Assembly: GCF_963678975.1 (NCBI RefSeq)
Contig: NC_089276.1
Span: 24,721,059 to 24,785,058, forward strand
Direction: 5' to 3'
Source of the DNA: Dysidea avara
Lineage: Eukaryota > Porifera > Demospongiae > Dictyoceratida > Dysideidae
Length of the DNA: 64,000 bases
Part shown: one piece after another, positions 43,588-54,844 of the stretch
Position numbering within the stretch: position 1 is the stretch's first letter
Layout of the letters: the number at the start of each line of letters is the position of its first letter
Made by a program: the position numbers and the translations under genes
Notes under the pieces: generated by a model
Told to the model about the DNA's origin: nothing
Databases searched by the model: none
The model's input: only the letters and a program-made list of their open reading frames with translations

Positions 43588-43761
43588 ACAAACTCGCTTA
43601 TATTAAGAAAGTACCGAAAAAAACTTCGGTAACGCCCATTTATGGCAATATATTAGCCATTCGGTAATAAAGGGTTAAAAAATATTGTTGAAATTATCAT
43701 TTGAGTTTTCCCAAAAAGTTAGCTTGTGCCCAAAAGATAGGTTTTCCAAGATCCGGTCACA

Positions 43762-45085
43762 TATAGTGAATGACCCGGTTTGAAGCATTCTATAGGGTGA
43801 ACAATTCTGTTATCATTTCTGGATTACTTTGTTGTTGGTGTTCAATTGTAGACAGCAACAATCTAAATTCTTCACCTTCAGGAAGTATACTAAAATCTTT
43901 AATAATACATATCATATGTATTAGAGCTTACAGTGAATGACCAGTTTGAAGCATTCTAAAGAGTGAATAACACTAAAATAAATTGTGGACTACTTTGTTC
44001 TTTGTGTTTAATTGTATGTAGCAACAATCTAAGTTTTACACTATCTGGAAGTATTGTAAAAAGTTTAACCCTAGGTATCATCGCTATTAGAGCAAACGGT
44101 GAATCACTAGTTTAAGCATTCTAAAGGGTGAACAACATTAAAATCAATTGTGGACTATTGTGTTCTTTGTGTTTAATTGTATGTAGCAACAATATAAGTT
44201 GTACACTATCTGGAAGTATTTTAAGAAGGTTAAACCTACATATCATCTCTATTAGAGCATACAGTGAATGATCAGTTTGAAGTACTCTAAAGGGTGATCA
44301 ACACTGAAATCTGAGATTATATATAGGGTTAAACTTTATAAAATACTTAGATAGTGTACAACTTATATTGTTCCTACATACAATTAAAAACAGAACAAAG
44401 TATTCCACAAGTGATTTTAGTGTTGTTCACCCTTTAGAATGCTTAAAACTGGTGCTTCACCGTATGCTCTAATAGAGATGACACGTAGGGTTAAACTTTT
44501 CACAATACTTCCAGGTAGTGTACTACTTAGATTGTTGCTACATACAATTAAACACAAAGAACAAAGTAGTCCACAATTGATTTTAGTGTTGTTCATCCTT
44601 TAGAATTCTTAAAACTGGTCATTCACTGTATGCTCTAATAGAGATGATATGCAGGGTTGAAGTTTTACAATACTTCCAGATTGTGTACAACTTATATTGT
44701 TCCTACATACAATTAAAAACAAAGATCAAAGCCATCTACAAATGATTTCAGAGTTGTTCACCCTTTAGAAATCTTCAAAATGTTCATTCATTGTATGCTC
44801 TAATAGAGATTATACGTAGGGTTAAACTTTTTAAATACTTCCAGATGGTGTACAACTTAAATTGTTGCTGTATACAATTAAACACAAAGATCAAAGCCAT
44901 CTAAAAATGATTTCAGCGTTTTTCACCCATCAGAATGCCTCAAATTGGTCATTCACTGTATACTCTAATAGAGATGATACGTAGGGTTAAACTTTTTACA
45001 ATACTTCCAGATAGTGTACAACTTAGATTGTTGCTACATACAATTAAACACAAAGAACAAAGTAGTCCACAATTGATAGAACAGT
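43762..45085. repeat. Satellite array, block 4, inverting at about 44318
   Basis: About three units on the minus strand continue block 3 (split from it by the 9.1-kb element). At about 44318 the array flips, and roughly four and a half units run on the plus strand until AATTGAT near 45079. Confidence 0.9.
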
Positions 45086-45099
45086 TACTATATTTACTA

Positions 45100-45274
45100 C
45101 ACACCCTATTACACTGACACATACCTCTACTCACCAAACACATCTTTATGACATACCACTCCATCTTAACTGCTGCTGCTGACTTACCTGAAGCACAAGA
45201 CACTATCGGGCCTGGATGCAGATATAGATGTACATTTCAGCAACAAGGCAGGAAAAATCAAACTACACAAGCAT
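45100..45274 (+). CDS. Possible exon, unassigned
   Basis: The plus strand is open from about 45118 to a GCATGG|GTGAGTAAC donor (HSILTAAADLPEAQDTIGPG, then a Cys/Gln-rich end). The minus strand also offers a donor in the opposite direction (CTTCAG|GTAAGT at about 45184), so strand is uncertain. It is the first non-satellite sequence after the array and might belong to the truncated CXXC-Ulp1 gene or to another gene. No domain recognised. Confidence 0.2.
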
Positions 45275-45839
45275 GGGTGAGTAACTGATCTTGTTGACAG
45301 GCTCCATGCAAGCTACAGTGACCAAAATTGCAAAAAAAATACAGTCACATCATACTATTTTAACACATGTACAGGGTGATTTAGGGACCTAGTTAATACT
45401 CCAGTATACATAATTGTACTTGGTCTAGAGAAGCGAGAGTAGAAAGTAAACACATAGTATGCAGCTCATCACAGTGTGCACCACCAGTAAAACTGAAACT
45501 ACCAATAATTGCTCAGTTACTTTATTTCTTTCATATAGGTAAAATTTAAACTTAGATTTTTAACTATTCTGCCAAAAAAAACCTGCATGAGGAATCCAAT
45601 GCAGAAGTACTATGTAGGACAAAACATCATTGCATAAAACGTACAATATGTTGGCACCAAAGAACGGACTATAGTTTCCACTGCATTAACCTCTTAATTT
45701 CCTCACTTCTCAACCATGGTACATTCAAAATTTGAAGCAGAACACATTCATCGGACTACTGACTTGATGTCTGCATGATTACTGTATATTCTGCATGTAT
45801 AATACATACAGTATTCAGCGTTGGTGATTCAATCACTTG
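45275..45839. other. No feature seen
   Basis: AT-rich, no repeat or frame of note. Confidence 0.4.
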
Positions 45840-46680
45840 AAGTGGTATCTCACTATAGTCAATGATGTATCAAACATCAAGTAGCTAGACTAGTCAATAG
45901 TGTCATGTAAACAGTCAATGGTGATCCATCAAGCATCAGTAGCTACAACAGACCAAGGTGGTGTATCAAACATCAAGAAGCTTTACTACTCAATGGTGAT
46001 GTGTAAACCATCTCACAATAGTCAATGATGTGTCAAATATCAAGTAGATGTAATTAATAGTCAATGGTGGTGTGTACCCCTTCTCAGAACAGTCTATATT
46101 GATGTTTGAATAGCTAGAATAGTCAATGCAGGTTTGTTAACTATTTCACAATAGTCAATGATGTGTCAAACATCAAGTAACTAGAATAGTCAATGGTCCG
46201 GTGGTGTGTAAACCATCTCACAACAGTTGATCGCCATGTGACGTGTCATACATCAAGTATCTAGAATGGTCAATGGTGGGGTGTTACACACCAACATTGG
46301 CTATTAAAGCTACTTGAAGTTTCATTGACTGTTGTGAGATGGTTTACATACAACCATTTACTATTCTAGCTACTTGATGTTTGACTCATCACATTGACTG
46401 TTGTGTAAACCATCTCACTTACAGCAGTCCATGGTTATCTTTCAAGGATCAAGTAGCTAGAATAGTCAATAGTGTTGTGTAAACCACCTCATAATAGTCA
46501 GTGAAGTGTCAGAGATCAAGTAGCTAGAATGGTCAATTGCCCACTGGTGTTAAACCATCTCACAACAGTCTATGGTGATGCATCAAGCATCACGTAGTTG
46601 GAATAGCAAAGGTTTACATGCCACCTGGTTACTTGATGTTTGATACATTACGTCTGATACTTGACATGGATTGAATCTAC
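45840..46680. repeat. Diverged tandem repeat, TAGTCAATGGTG.TGTGTAAACCATCTCACAA
   Basis: Units of about 75 bases with CATCAAGTAGCTAGAATAGTCAATG, GTGTAAACCATCTCACAACAG and TGATGTGTCAAACATCAAG. Some units around 46290-46420 are inverted. Confidence 0.8.
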
Positions 46681-47449
46681 AGTGACACCTGTCTTAGTGG
46701 CCACCTGCTAAAAAGACCACCTCTAAAGAAAGTTTCTCTAGTTAGACATATTATGTTAACCCACCACAACCTTTGGCCTATGAAGGCCAAAACGTTTTGG
46801 CCCTAAAACCATTTTAGACAAACAGATGGACTCTGATATAAAGATTCTAGCTTATCACTAACTGTTACATTGAGATGATGATAATGGACACCTTCCAGCA
46901 TAGAATTATCATGATATATACAGGTAGCTCTGTCTTCCGCTTTCGAAAATGAAGTGCGTGTCTCTATAGGAAAAGTTTATTCCCCACTGTAAGTGTTGTA
47001 TTGTTATAATACTAAAATGCACGCTACTAAAGTCAGTTCAGTTATTTACTAAAAGCTTAGTTTAAATAATTAATATGTATGGTGTATGGTGTAGCTACAC
47101 TACATCACAACAATAGTCAACCACAACTTCTCAAATCAATAATATCCTGCTGGGATGTTATATATACAAGAGTAATGTATGATAATATACAGGAAATGGT
47201 CAGTATAATGAGGTGATATAATTAATGAGGTCATAAAATGTACCTTAGCTGTGTTCCAGACCTACTTGACTTGGCCACTAAAAAATAACAGTTTAAAGTC
47301 ATTAGCTAGACATTGTACTGCAGTTTTTTTACCCTGCTATTATCAGAATTCTATTAAGACACACAAGATTACTGTAGTTGTACATTTATAATAGATCACC
47401 ATATCATAATTTTTTGTTGTGCCATCTAATAGATAATAGACATGATACA
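46681..47449. other. No gene called
   Basis: 46680-46740 shows a TGACACCTGTCTTAGTGGCCACCT motif like those at 53310 and 63290 (ACCTGTCTTA...ACCACCTCT). Nothing else. Confidence 0.4.
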
Positions 47450-47830
47450 CTTTCAATAGACAAGTTGTGATATCACCGTGTAGGAATGTGAGGTGTTGAT
47501 AAGGTCGTAAAAATTTTGATTTGTTTTCTTCTTCACTTTTCCAGTCAATACCTCAGTCCCATTGTGTTATACGTCTCGCCATACATGTTTGCTTCACACA
47601 CTATGATAGTACATCTCTATGTCTAATGGCCATGCAATTTTACAAGCAATTAGAGTGTATTTATACTTGTATTGTACTCGTAAGCTATGATCTACAAGTC
47701 AGTTGATAAAGTGCCCAAACATCCTTTAAATCCCCCCTCCCCCCCCCCCCCCCCTACCTACTGCCCATAATTTTGAAATACCTGTTTTGCCTCCACTGAA
47801 ATTATTTTCTAGAAACATTCTTGCTAATGG
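47450..47830. repeat. Segment duplicated at 54490-54830
   Basis: Shared stretches include AATAGACAAGTT.TGATATCACC, TCAATACCTCAGTCCCATTG, TGTTATACGTC and CATCTCTATGTCTAATGGCC. A poly-C run of about 18 lies at 47737. Direct orientation. Confidence 0.8.
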
Positions 47831-48819
47831 TTGTTTTGATAATTGATGGCTAATTGATTTATAAATTAATTGAAACTAAGAGCCCTAGTCAATACCAATG
47901 TATTGGAACAGATTGGTATCGGCAATACAAAGCTATCGATACCACCAGAGGACACTCATCTCATGTACTGTATATTCAACCATCCTTGACTACGTTTCCA
48001 GTAGGGAATGAGTTGGCTGGGCTAACAAAGTAGCAAATAATTATGTGTTTAACCTGCTACATTGGCTTCGTGCGTATTCTAATAAATTAGAACTCATGAA
48101 TTCTTTGTAAAAATGCCAGTGCAGCTATTCCTCAGAAAGAAGCAAGTTTTATGGAGTTTGCAGTAATATACAATGTGTAAAGGCTAAGCACAGATGTTAC
48201 TTTGTAGGAGTCTGACTTAAATGGTGATAAAGCTTTTCTAGGCTCAGTGTTTATTCAAGGATTAGTTTGTTTTGGGGTTGACTCAATCTGGAGCTATCCT
48301 CCCTTTCTGTGTAAAGATGAGATCTTAATTCAAGTGATCACAAAGTTAAATTCACAGCCAGTATAATTTTTTGAGATCAAGTTGAGCAACTTGCTGGCAA
48401 TCGTCATTGTATTAAGTACTGATTGCTTCCTGTTAGGGGGTTATCCTGCCTAACAACCCTAGATTAAATGCTGTCTAGGCTTCATTGCTTAATATTAGTG
48501 TCGGTGTTGGCGAATTATTTGCTAAAAATATTTATATCGGAAGTATCGGTAAAGGTGGTATTGGTACATCTCTAATTTTAATAAACAAGAATGTTAGTAA
48601 AAGTCTCTTATGGCTTCTTAAACTGAACAAACAATTTTGTTCTCAAACTAGGACTGCCACAAACCATATTAGGAATGCAAACAATGTCCTTCAATCATGT
48701 GCAAGGGACTGACCTATACATGTTTGTGGTTAGTTGCCATTTAAGAAGGCATATCATACTTATGCTAATCTACAGTCATGAACAAACTAGGTACATTAAT
48801 CTTTGGAATTGAGTTACAA
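47831..48819. other. No gene called; may hold decayed 3' part of the transposase-like gene
   Basis: I looked for the HADNC/GHTKF core on the minus strand here and did not find it. Confidence 0.4.
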
Positions 48820-49748
48820 GAAGGCAAGCATGCATTGCAGTGCTCTGATCGATATCACTTTCTGCCCCCATAGCAAGTGTATACTAACAGACTACCTGCG
48901 ATTTTTCACATTAACATCGATTCATTGATCTTGTAATCATTGCACTATTTTGGTGATAGCTCCAGCAAAGGTCAGACATTGGCTTCCCTATGATGATATG
49001 AGGCAGACATGTCTTCCAGTATATGCAAAATGTTGATAGACCGACTGATAACGTGCCACTGACTATACACGATTCATCATAAAGGGTGTTCTGGAGTTAG
49101 AAAATTAAAAATAAAGTAAGTCATCAACTCTACAGTGTTATCTTTTTGCTTATGCTTGATGACAATATCTTAATATCATCCTGCTTGTATCCAGGAATCT
49201 GTGCAGGAAGCATTATGCCATTTTCTTCAGGGTAATCGCTGATAAAACGGACTATATGCTGGAAGACCTCATATGGAGTGACATTGTGTGGTAACTTCCC
49301 AGTACATGAATGCTCAAGCCATCGAATATCGGTGATGTATAGATTTTTAATGCCAGCAGTCTCTCCTTGTTGATCACGTGAAGGAATCTAAGGTTTGCTG
49401 GCACACTTTACGGCCATTATGCATGTATGTTGTGTGTGCCCTTTGTCTTTCTTCAACTGTGTGTCCACCATCTGTGATGTGCTCTCTGTTGTTGGTCAAT
49501 GCCATCATAGCTCCAGTAAGTGTCATGTCAAGGTCCTTGTGACTCAAAAGATCAGCTTGGGCACGATGTGATATATAATAGTGCAGAGTGAAGAAGTTGC
49601 TAGAAGTGGGACTCTCAATAGTGTAAGGCCAAGCCAGTAAGTATAGCCCTTGAGAACTCCAGAACTGTGAGTAATAGTGTGGTGCAATTTTAAAAATTCT
49701 GCTACAAAAAGGGAGATTGGTCCAAATCGTAAGAACCCCCCTGGCCAT
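48820..49748 (-). pseudogene. Transposase-like gene (HADNC/GHTKF family), copy 1, N-terminal half
   Basis: Minus-strand pieces in order: TLTGAMMALTNNREHITDGG with EERQRAHTTYMHNG (about 49530-49400), then after a frameshift HNVTPYEVFQHIVRFISDYP and QIPGYKQDDIKIL (about 49300-49150), then LPHIIIGKPMSDLCWSYHQN (about 49010-48920) and a decayed EKSQVV...HLLWG part to 48820. Copy 2 shows the same block order followed by the HADNC core. Large multi-exon genes of this type are repeated in many invertebrate genomes and look like DDE-type transposases, sometimes labelled only as domains of unknown function. Stops and shifts make this copy a pseudogene. Introns probably separate the three blocks. Confidence 0.65.
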
Positions 49749-50567
49749 GCCCTTGATGATGTGATCATTTTTTAAAGCAGGTCTTATTTATATTTGTAAT
49801 TGTTACTTTGTTGAAAACTTTAACCTTGTTGCTTATACCAGGAACAGGGCGTGACGCTAGTATTTCTTAAACACTTTTAACTTCTAAACCCCGATAGGGA
49901 AGTCACTCTATATTCACTACTAATCAGTGGTTTGTTGAATCATAATGATGCTGGTTTTTAGAGGAAGCCACAATGAGTTAAAGACCTTATTGCACCTATC
50001 AATATTATGACCCACTACCCCCTTCCCAGGGGTACACGGAGGTTTAATGGGGATTTGATCCAATTTGAACTTATAATTAGTGGGGGATTTGATCGAATTT
50101 GAACTTAAAATTTGCCCCACTAGTGGGATATTTAACTGTTCAAAAATGTCAGGTTGTTGCTTCCTGCAAGAATAACCGGTTGTAAAAATACTTATGTGGG
50201 GATTTGACCACCTGTCATGTCCGGGGATTTGATATTAGGAAAAGTCAAATCCCACCCCTCCCCCACTATTTCCCGGGAAGGAGGAGGTGGAGGATAATAT
50301 TGGAAAGTGCATAAACATTAACTGCTATGTTAATTATGAACACCTTATAATATCATGTATTCAAAATCACAATTTTATATATTTGAACTATGCATGAAAT
50401 TCAAAACTTGCATGTGTGTGAGATTGCACCTCAAATCATGCTGTTCATGCCAGAGGTATAACAGTTGAGTCTAACTAAAACTACATACGAATTTTTTTTA
50501 ATAATGGATTTTAAAAAAGTAAACAAAATAGATAAATTAAAAGATGACGTTTTAATAAGGTAAATTG
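49749..50567. other. Non-coding, GGGGATTTGAT-rich segment
   Basis: 49749-49830 is shared with 54900-55040. Around 50030-50280, GGGGATTTGAYC and its complement recur, and a CCCTTCCCAGGGG / CCCGGGAAGGAGG pair may be the ends of an old inverted-repeat element (about 50012-50285). Confidence 0.45.
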
Positions 50568-50788
50568 GGATTGCTGAAAAAAGTAACAAAACATGAAGGG
50601 ATCGCTGTGGTTACAAGGTAAGCCACAAATCCATAGTTTGACTTGGCAGAACAGAAAAATATTAAACAAAATGTTTTACTTATTGTGTTTAGTTAATAGT
50701 CATATAGCTACCAAGGTAGAGTAAAGTCAAAAGAGGATCACTTTTTTCAGTGATCCCTTCTTTTTTGGTTGCTTTTTCAAGCAATCCC
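50568..50788. mobile_element. MITE with GGGATTGCT ends
   Basis: GGGATTGCTGAAAAAAGTAACAAAACATGAAGGGATCGCTG is mirrored at 50740-50788. An isolated end of the same family is at 7113-7156. Confidence 0.75.
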
Positions 50789-52259
50789 TATCAATGGCGT
50801 AGCTAGGAAAAATTTTTACTGATGCAAAGTTTATACGTTGACCAAATTGAGGGTCTGCTTCTGACTCAACTGATTCACAAATACTTTTCAAGTATGGGTG
50901 GTACAGCATTTGCAGGTTGACTATCTGGTTGGATGGAGGAAACTGTTTCAGAAGACTGAACGTTTTCTACATGTCATAAGTAATGATCCAGCATAGTTAA
51001 TACTATAGTATACCATGCTTCAATCATAAGAGTAGTTTAATTACATGCAACACAACTTACTCCGGATATATTTTGAACAGTCAGGCCATCCATGAACTGT
51101 AATGTAGGTCACAGTCATGCAAACTACTTTTTATTGATCTGATGTGATGTTTAAGTCAGACATAATTCATGTGATTTTCAACTGCATGTGCTAAGGAGTC
51201 TGGGGGAATGCTCCCCCTAAAGGAAATTTTACTTTGAAATGGAATGTGGAGCAAGCTTTTTTTTTATTGTGACAGCTAATGCATAATCAATTAGCTAAAT
51301 GTAATGCCATGCAGTTAAAAAGTAATGTAAATACAATAGACATAAATGTAAATGATCAAGCAGTGTAATGGGAATAGTGGCTATAATCTGTATTGAATGC
51401 TCTATTATAGTATATTTCGATGACTGATCTATTTGAGTATCTCGATCTTTTACAAATTCAAACCACACAAAATAGAATGTATGGCTGTAGTACTTATCAG
51501 GGCTGGAGCCTATGGTACCTTGATGGTGCTGGACCACTTTTCAGCTACTGGGGTACAGCAATGCTGTCTAGTAACGTTTGAGTAGAAAAATCCGGAATGC
51601 CAAAACTCATACCAAGGCAGCTACTTTGGTTGCCTCAATGGTAGCTACTCCACTGCCTATTTACCTTTTTATACTACCATTTTTAAATTTATCTAGTATA
51701 ATGTGTATGTCAACTCCCTCTTTGTACATGCACAAGCACACACAAATATTCACGCATACAGCTTCTACACACACACACTGTATACACCCAACACAAAGTG
51801 TTACAGCTAGCAGCATCGTTTGTTCATCTTCAGGAAGGATTGTCCTTTACCTATTGAGAATACATTGCAATCAACTAAGGGATTAAGAGAAATTGTAAGT
51901 CTTTGAAGACACTTTAAGGAACACGTTCATGCTACAATATCCTATGCATGCTTATGCACACGACCATTACACATGCATGCAAACATGTGTCCTTGAAAGT
52001 AAGTAATGTTCAGCCGTGCACATATTAACTATGCAATGGAAACACTTTCTTACATAAATCATATACACTAGCCTTTAGCTGAATGTCATGAACCACGATA
52101 GTGGGTTCATAATACGTATCGACTGAACTTTAGAAAATTGTCAACCTACGCACAAGAATAGATTGTGAGATACACGGTTTTAAAGATTTTAATCGAGTAT
52201 AGCTCGGGAAGGCCAAAAGTTACGAGTTTGAAATTTTCACCGTGAATGCAGCCACCTAT
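50789..52259. other. No gene called
   Basis: A block near 51395-51450 (GCTCTATTATAGTATATTTCGATGACTGATCTATTTGAGTATCTCGATCTTT) is a decayed form of the CTCTAWTAGAGTATCTCGATC module seen in several elements. A (CA)n-like stretch lies at 51725-51780. The frame 51578-51886 follows these simple repeats. Confidence 0.45.
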
Positions 52260-52732
52260 CACTACTGGACAATGATCCATGCTATTACCATGAAATTCCC
52301 ATGATCCTATGAACTACTCATGAAAGCTGCAGTTGGTTTTTTTTCATGGGTAATGAAATACCCATGAAATGCTGGAGTAAAATTATGTACCCACGAACAA
52401 CCCATGAACGAGTTAGTTTTCATGGGTTTGTATACCATGAAAATCTGTTAATCACAGCCATGAACAACCTGTTGAAAACCTATGAATAATATTCATTGGC
52501 TTTCTACAGGTTTTTCATAGGTGAGATTTCACAGGCTTTTCATGGGTTGTGCATACATACAAACCCATGAAAACTCACTTGTTCATGGGTTGTTCGTGGG
52601 TACATTATTTTGCTCCGTGAATTTCATAGGTATTTCATTACCCGTGAAAAATACCAAGTATAACTTCCATGGGTATTTCATGAGGATCATGGGATTTCCA
52701 TGGTAACAGCATGGATTTATTGTCCAGTAGTG
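52260..52732. mobile_element. CACTA-like foldback MITE with iterated CATGGGT
   Basis: Ends CACTACTGGACAATGATCCATGCTATTACCATG and its inverted copy, with TAT on both sides (3-bp duplication as in CACTA/EnSpm). Most of the 473 bp is mirrored, and both arms are full of CCCATGAA / TTCATGGG. No coding capacity. Confidence 0.8.
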
Positions 52733-52783
52733 TATGCTATTTAACACACTTTAGTCAGCAGTAGGCTAGTTATTGACATAACC

Positions 52784-53164
52784 ATGATTTTGAGTAACCT
52801 TTTTCACCACGGTGTCTATGTCACACGTACATTACCTAAGGTGGTGGCGGAGGCGGTTGGAAGGCAATTGATATATGAAGAGAAAATGGCCGAGAGGGTT
52901 ATATGGAAGGCCAGCTTTATTATACGGCCAACATTTCCACCAGCACCGCTCATTGCCACCAGCACCATTGAAAGTGAAGGAAATACACTTAGAGAATGTC
53001 TGGACAGAATTTCAAGACAATCCACGTCTGTAGCTTCATGCTCCAGCTGCCCAGTGCCATTCCAAGGTGCCAGTGTGCTCCCAGTAGCTCACACACGCCC
53101 GTACAAATCCACTCGAGAAAGCAGCCTTGGCAAAGTATTAGCTTGGTGTGGTGCAAAAGTGTAG
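52784..53164 (+). CDS. Orphan open frame, 126 codons
   Basis: It starts with Met at 52784 (MILSNLFHHGVYVTRTLPKV) and ends GKVLAWCGAKV. Features: an alpha-helical EAVGRQLIYEEKMAERVIW segment, a Pro/Ser/Thr-rich middle and a CSSCP motif. It stands just behind the CACTA-like element, and its last bases overlap a segment duplicated at 63285-63598. No family recognised. It is longer than expected by chance in this AT-rich sequence and has a less AT-rich composition than its flanks, which is the only support. Confidence 0.3.
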   Translation: MILSNLFHHGVYVTRTLPKVVAEAVGRQLIYEEKMAERVIWKASFIIRPTFPPAPLIATSTIESEGNTLRECLDRISRQSTSVASCSSCPVPFQGASVLPVAHTRPYKSTRESSLGKVLAWCGAKV

Positions 53165-53425
53165 TGTATTGATATGGCTATCCATTTATGGTGAAGTCAA
53201 CTTCAAGGTTGTGTGTGTAGATCGACGTTTTTGTAAAATTTGGTCACATATACTTATAAAGATACTTAGATGCTGAGATACTTAACTTTTATGTTGGAGT
53301 GGTTTGGACTACAATAGAACCTGTCTTAACTACCACCTCTATGGTAAGACCACCTCTCTAAAATGGTCAACTTTATATTTACCTACTGAAGAAGGTATAA
53401 ACTAATTCACCCATCTAAAGCATGA
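53150..53425. repeat. Segment present inverted at 63285-63598
   Basis: Shared: GTGCAAAAGTGTAGTGTATTG, AAATTTGGTCACATATACTTATAAAG, CTTAGATGCTGAGATACTTAAC and AGAACCTGTCTTAACTACCACC. It includes one end of the TGTGACC family. Confidence 0.8.
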
Positions 53426-53635
53426 TAATAGCCTAAGTGACCAGGACAATGATGAAGGTGTTGGTTGGGTAACAATGTCATAGATAGTTTGACTTTGTTT
53501 CGTTTTGATTTTTGGTGAATTTACAACTCAATATTTTTTTAATAGTTCCCATGAAGCTTTAGCTTTAAAATTGCTTGTTTGTATGTATGTATGTATGTAC
53601 TTGTATGTATGTTTGTTAGTTTTTTAAATTTTATA

Positions 53636-54090
53636 GGGTTTACTTGGTGAAGTTGGAGAGAGTGGCATAGACCCTTGCCCTAATGTATGTCTCCAGTAAG
53701 TCATTAATCCTGTTTTAGTCATGCTCAGGGTTAGGATGGCAACCTTGAACCAACTGGTGCTATTCGAGCACAAGTGAGTCATCTTTTATTGTTTGTATAG
53801 TGAGTGTCATGTTGCCTTTGTTTCTGATTCTTTATTAAGAGCAAAATTATTTTGTAATTTCACACCATTAGGGAAGCCCATGATCATTTGGTCGGAAATG
53901 CTATAAGAATTGTTTATGAAACAATTCACGGTAGGGAACTGAGGGCTCCCAGGCCCAGCTGGCTTGCCTGGAGGGAAGGGATCATCAGGTATCACTGTAA
54001 CTGCTGGCTACCCCTCTGGAACCTGGTGATGATAGAGATGACGTTGAAGATGGAGACCAAGGAGAACTTTTGAGTGTCCGGTTATTTATT
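53636..54090 (+). pseudogene. Collagen-like exon remnants
   Basis: After ...TTTTATAG the frame reads GLLGEVGESGIDP (Gly every third residue). A second piece at about 53727 reads G.DGNLEPTGAIRAQ with a stop and with Gly positions changed to Glu/Arg. A third at about 53945-53985 reads GLPGPAGLPGGKGSSG, followed after a frame change by GDDRDDVEDGDQGELL near 54030. Acceptor-like and donor-like sites frame the pieces. Fibrillar or short-chain collagens have many such small exons; the stops and lost glycines show decay. Too little remains for a type. Confidence 0.5.
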
Positions 54091-54140
54091 GGTGTATGTT
54101 ACATTGTGGAGACTTAGCTTATATACATTGCTTTATTATT

Positions 54141-54214
54141 GTGCGTGTGTTGTGTGTGTATGTGTGTGTGTTTGTGTGTGTGTGTTTGTATGTTTGTGTG
54201 TGTGTGTGTTTTGA
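54141..54214. repeat. (GT)n microsatellite
   Basis: About 70 bases of GT repeats broken by single A or T bases. A (TATG)n stretch lies nearby at 53580-53612. Confidence 0.9.
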
Positions 54215-54489
54215 AGTGTTCACTCAGTCATTTGTGTATACCATTCGTACCTGTGTATATGCACACCTATATATGTAAATACACACTTAATAATAAATAA
54301 ATAAACCCTACTCTTAATAAACCCCTCTGTGGTGGTTAACACGCCAGTTACAGTTGTGAATGTTGAATGTGCTGTACATGTATATAGTGGTTTTACAAAA
54401 TTTAGTTATTTCTGTGTAACCAGACCCTAGTCTGGGTTTTGGTAGCATACAATAGAATTAAATCTGCACCCTTTTCCCCGTGCTGCAAG

Positions 54490-54830
54490 AAGTATGATAC
54501 AGTTCCAATAGACAAGTTTTGATATCACCCTGTAGGAATGTGAATTTTGATCAGTTTTCATTCTTCTGCACTTTTCCAGTCAATACCTCAGTCCCATTGT
54601 GTTATACGTCCCACCATGCTTGCTTCACACACAATAACGGTACATCTCTATGTCTAATGGCCATGTAATTTTACAAGCAATTAGTATTCATAGGCTGTGA
54701 TCTACATGTCAATTGAAAAAGTGCCCCAACGTCTTTTAAGTTCTGCCCCTCCTCCTGCCTTGAAAGACCTGTTTTTCCTCATGAAATTATTTTCTAGAAA
54801 CATTCTTGATAATTGATTGAAAATTGAACA
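54490..54830. repeat. Second copy of the 47450-47830 segment
   Basis: It is immediately followed (54845-55045) by a copy of 49690-49830, although in the first locus these two pieces are almost 2 kb apart. So one locus has gained, or the other lost, the sequence between. Confidence 0.75.
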
Positions 54831-54844
54831 ATCATTCAATCAAT

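Larger units (their letters stand above)
35229..43674 (+). mobile_element. piggyBac-family transposon, 8.4 kb including later insertions
   Basis: The right end reads, inward from TTAA (43675-43678), CCCTTTATTACCGAATGGC. The left end at 35229 reads CCTTTATTACCGAATGGC after GTAA, so the left TTAA and the first C are mutated. The TIR continues TAATATATTGCCATAAT. It encloses a full piggyBac transposase (35578-37974). Downstream sequence contains a tRNA-headed repeat, a 3-kb satellite, a 226-bp MITE and a foldback element, which explain the unusual size. Confidence 0.8.
34652..43761. mobile_element. TGTGACCGGAT family, copy 3, enlarged to 9.1 kb by a nested piggyBac
   Basis: The left TGTGACCTGATCTTGGAAAACCTACCTTTTTGGCACA and right TGTGCCCAAAAGATAGGTTTTCCAAGATCCGGTCACA pair over about 38 bases. 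The satellite continues on both sides (GAGCATA [element] TATAGTGAATGACC against normal GAGCATACAGTGAATGACC), giving a TA duplication. Own sequence is only about 0.6 kb at the left and 90 bp at the right; the rest is the piggyBac with its cargo. Confidence 0.85.

Noticed and set aside
45100-45274. 5' exon of the CXXC-Ulp1 gene
   Set aside because: Splice signals exist on both strands and no phase or domain argument links it to the gene; kept only as a low-confidence possible exon.
50012-50285. Inverted-repeat element with CCCTTCCCAGGGG ends
   Set aside because: The pairing is short and imperfect; the GGGGATTTGAT repeats alone do not define boundaries.
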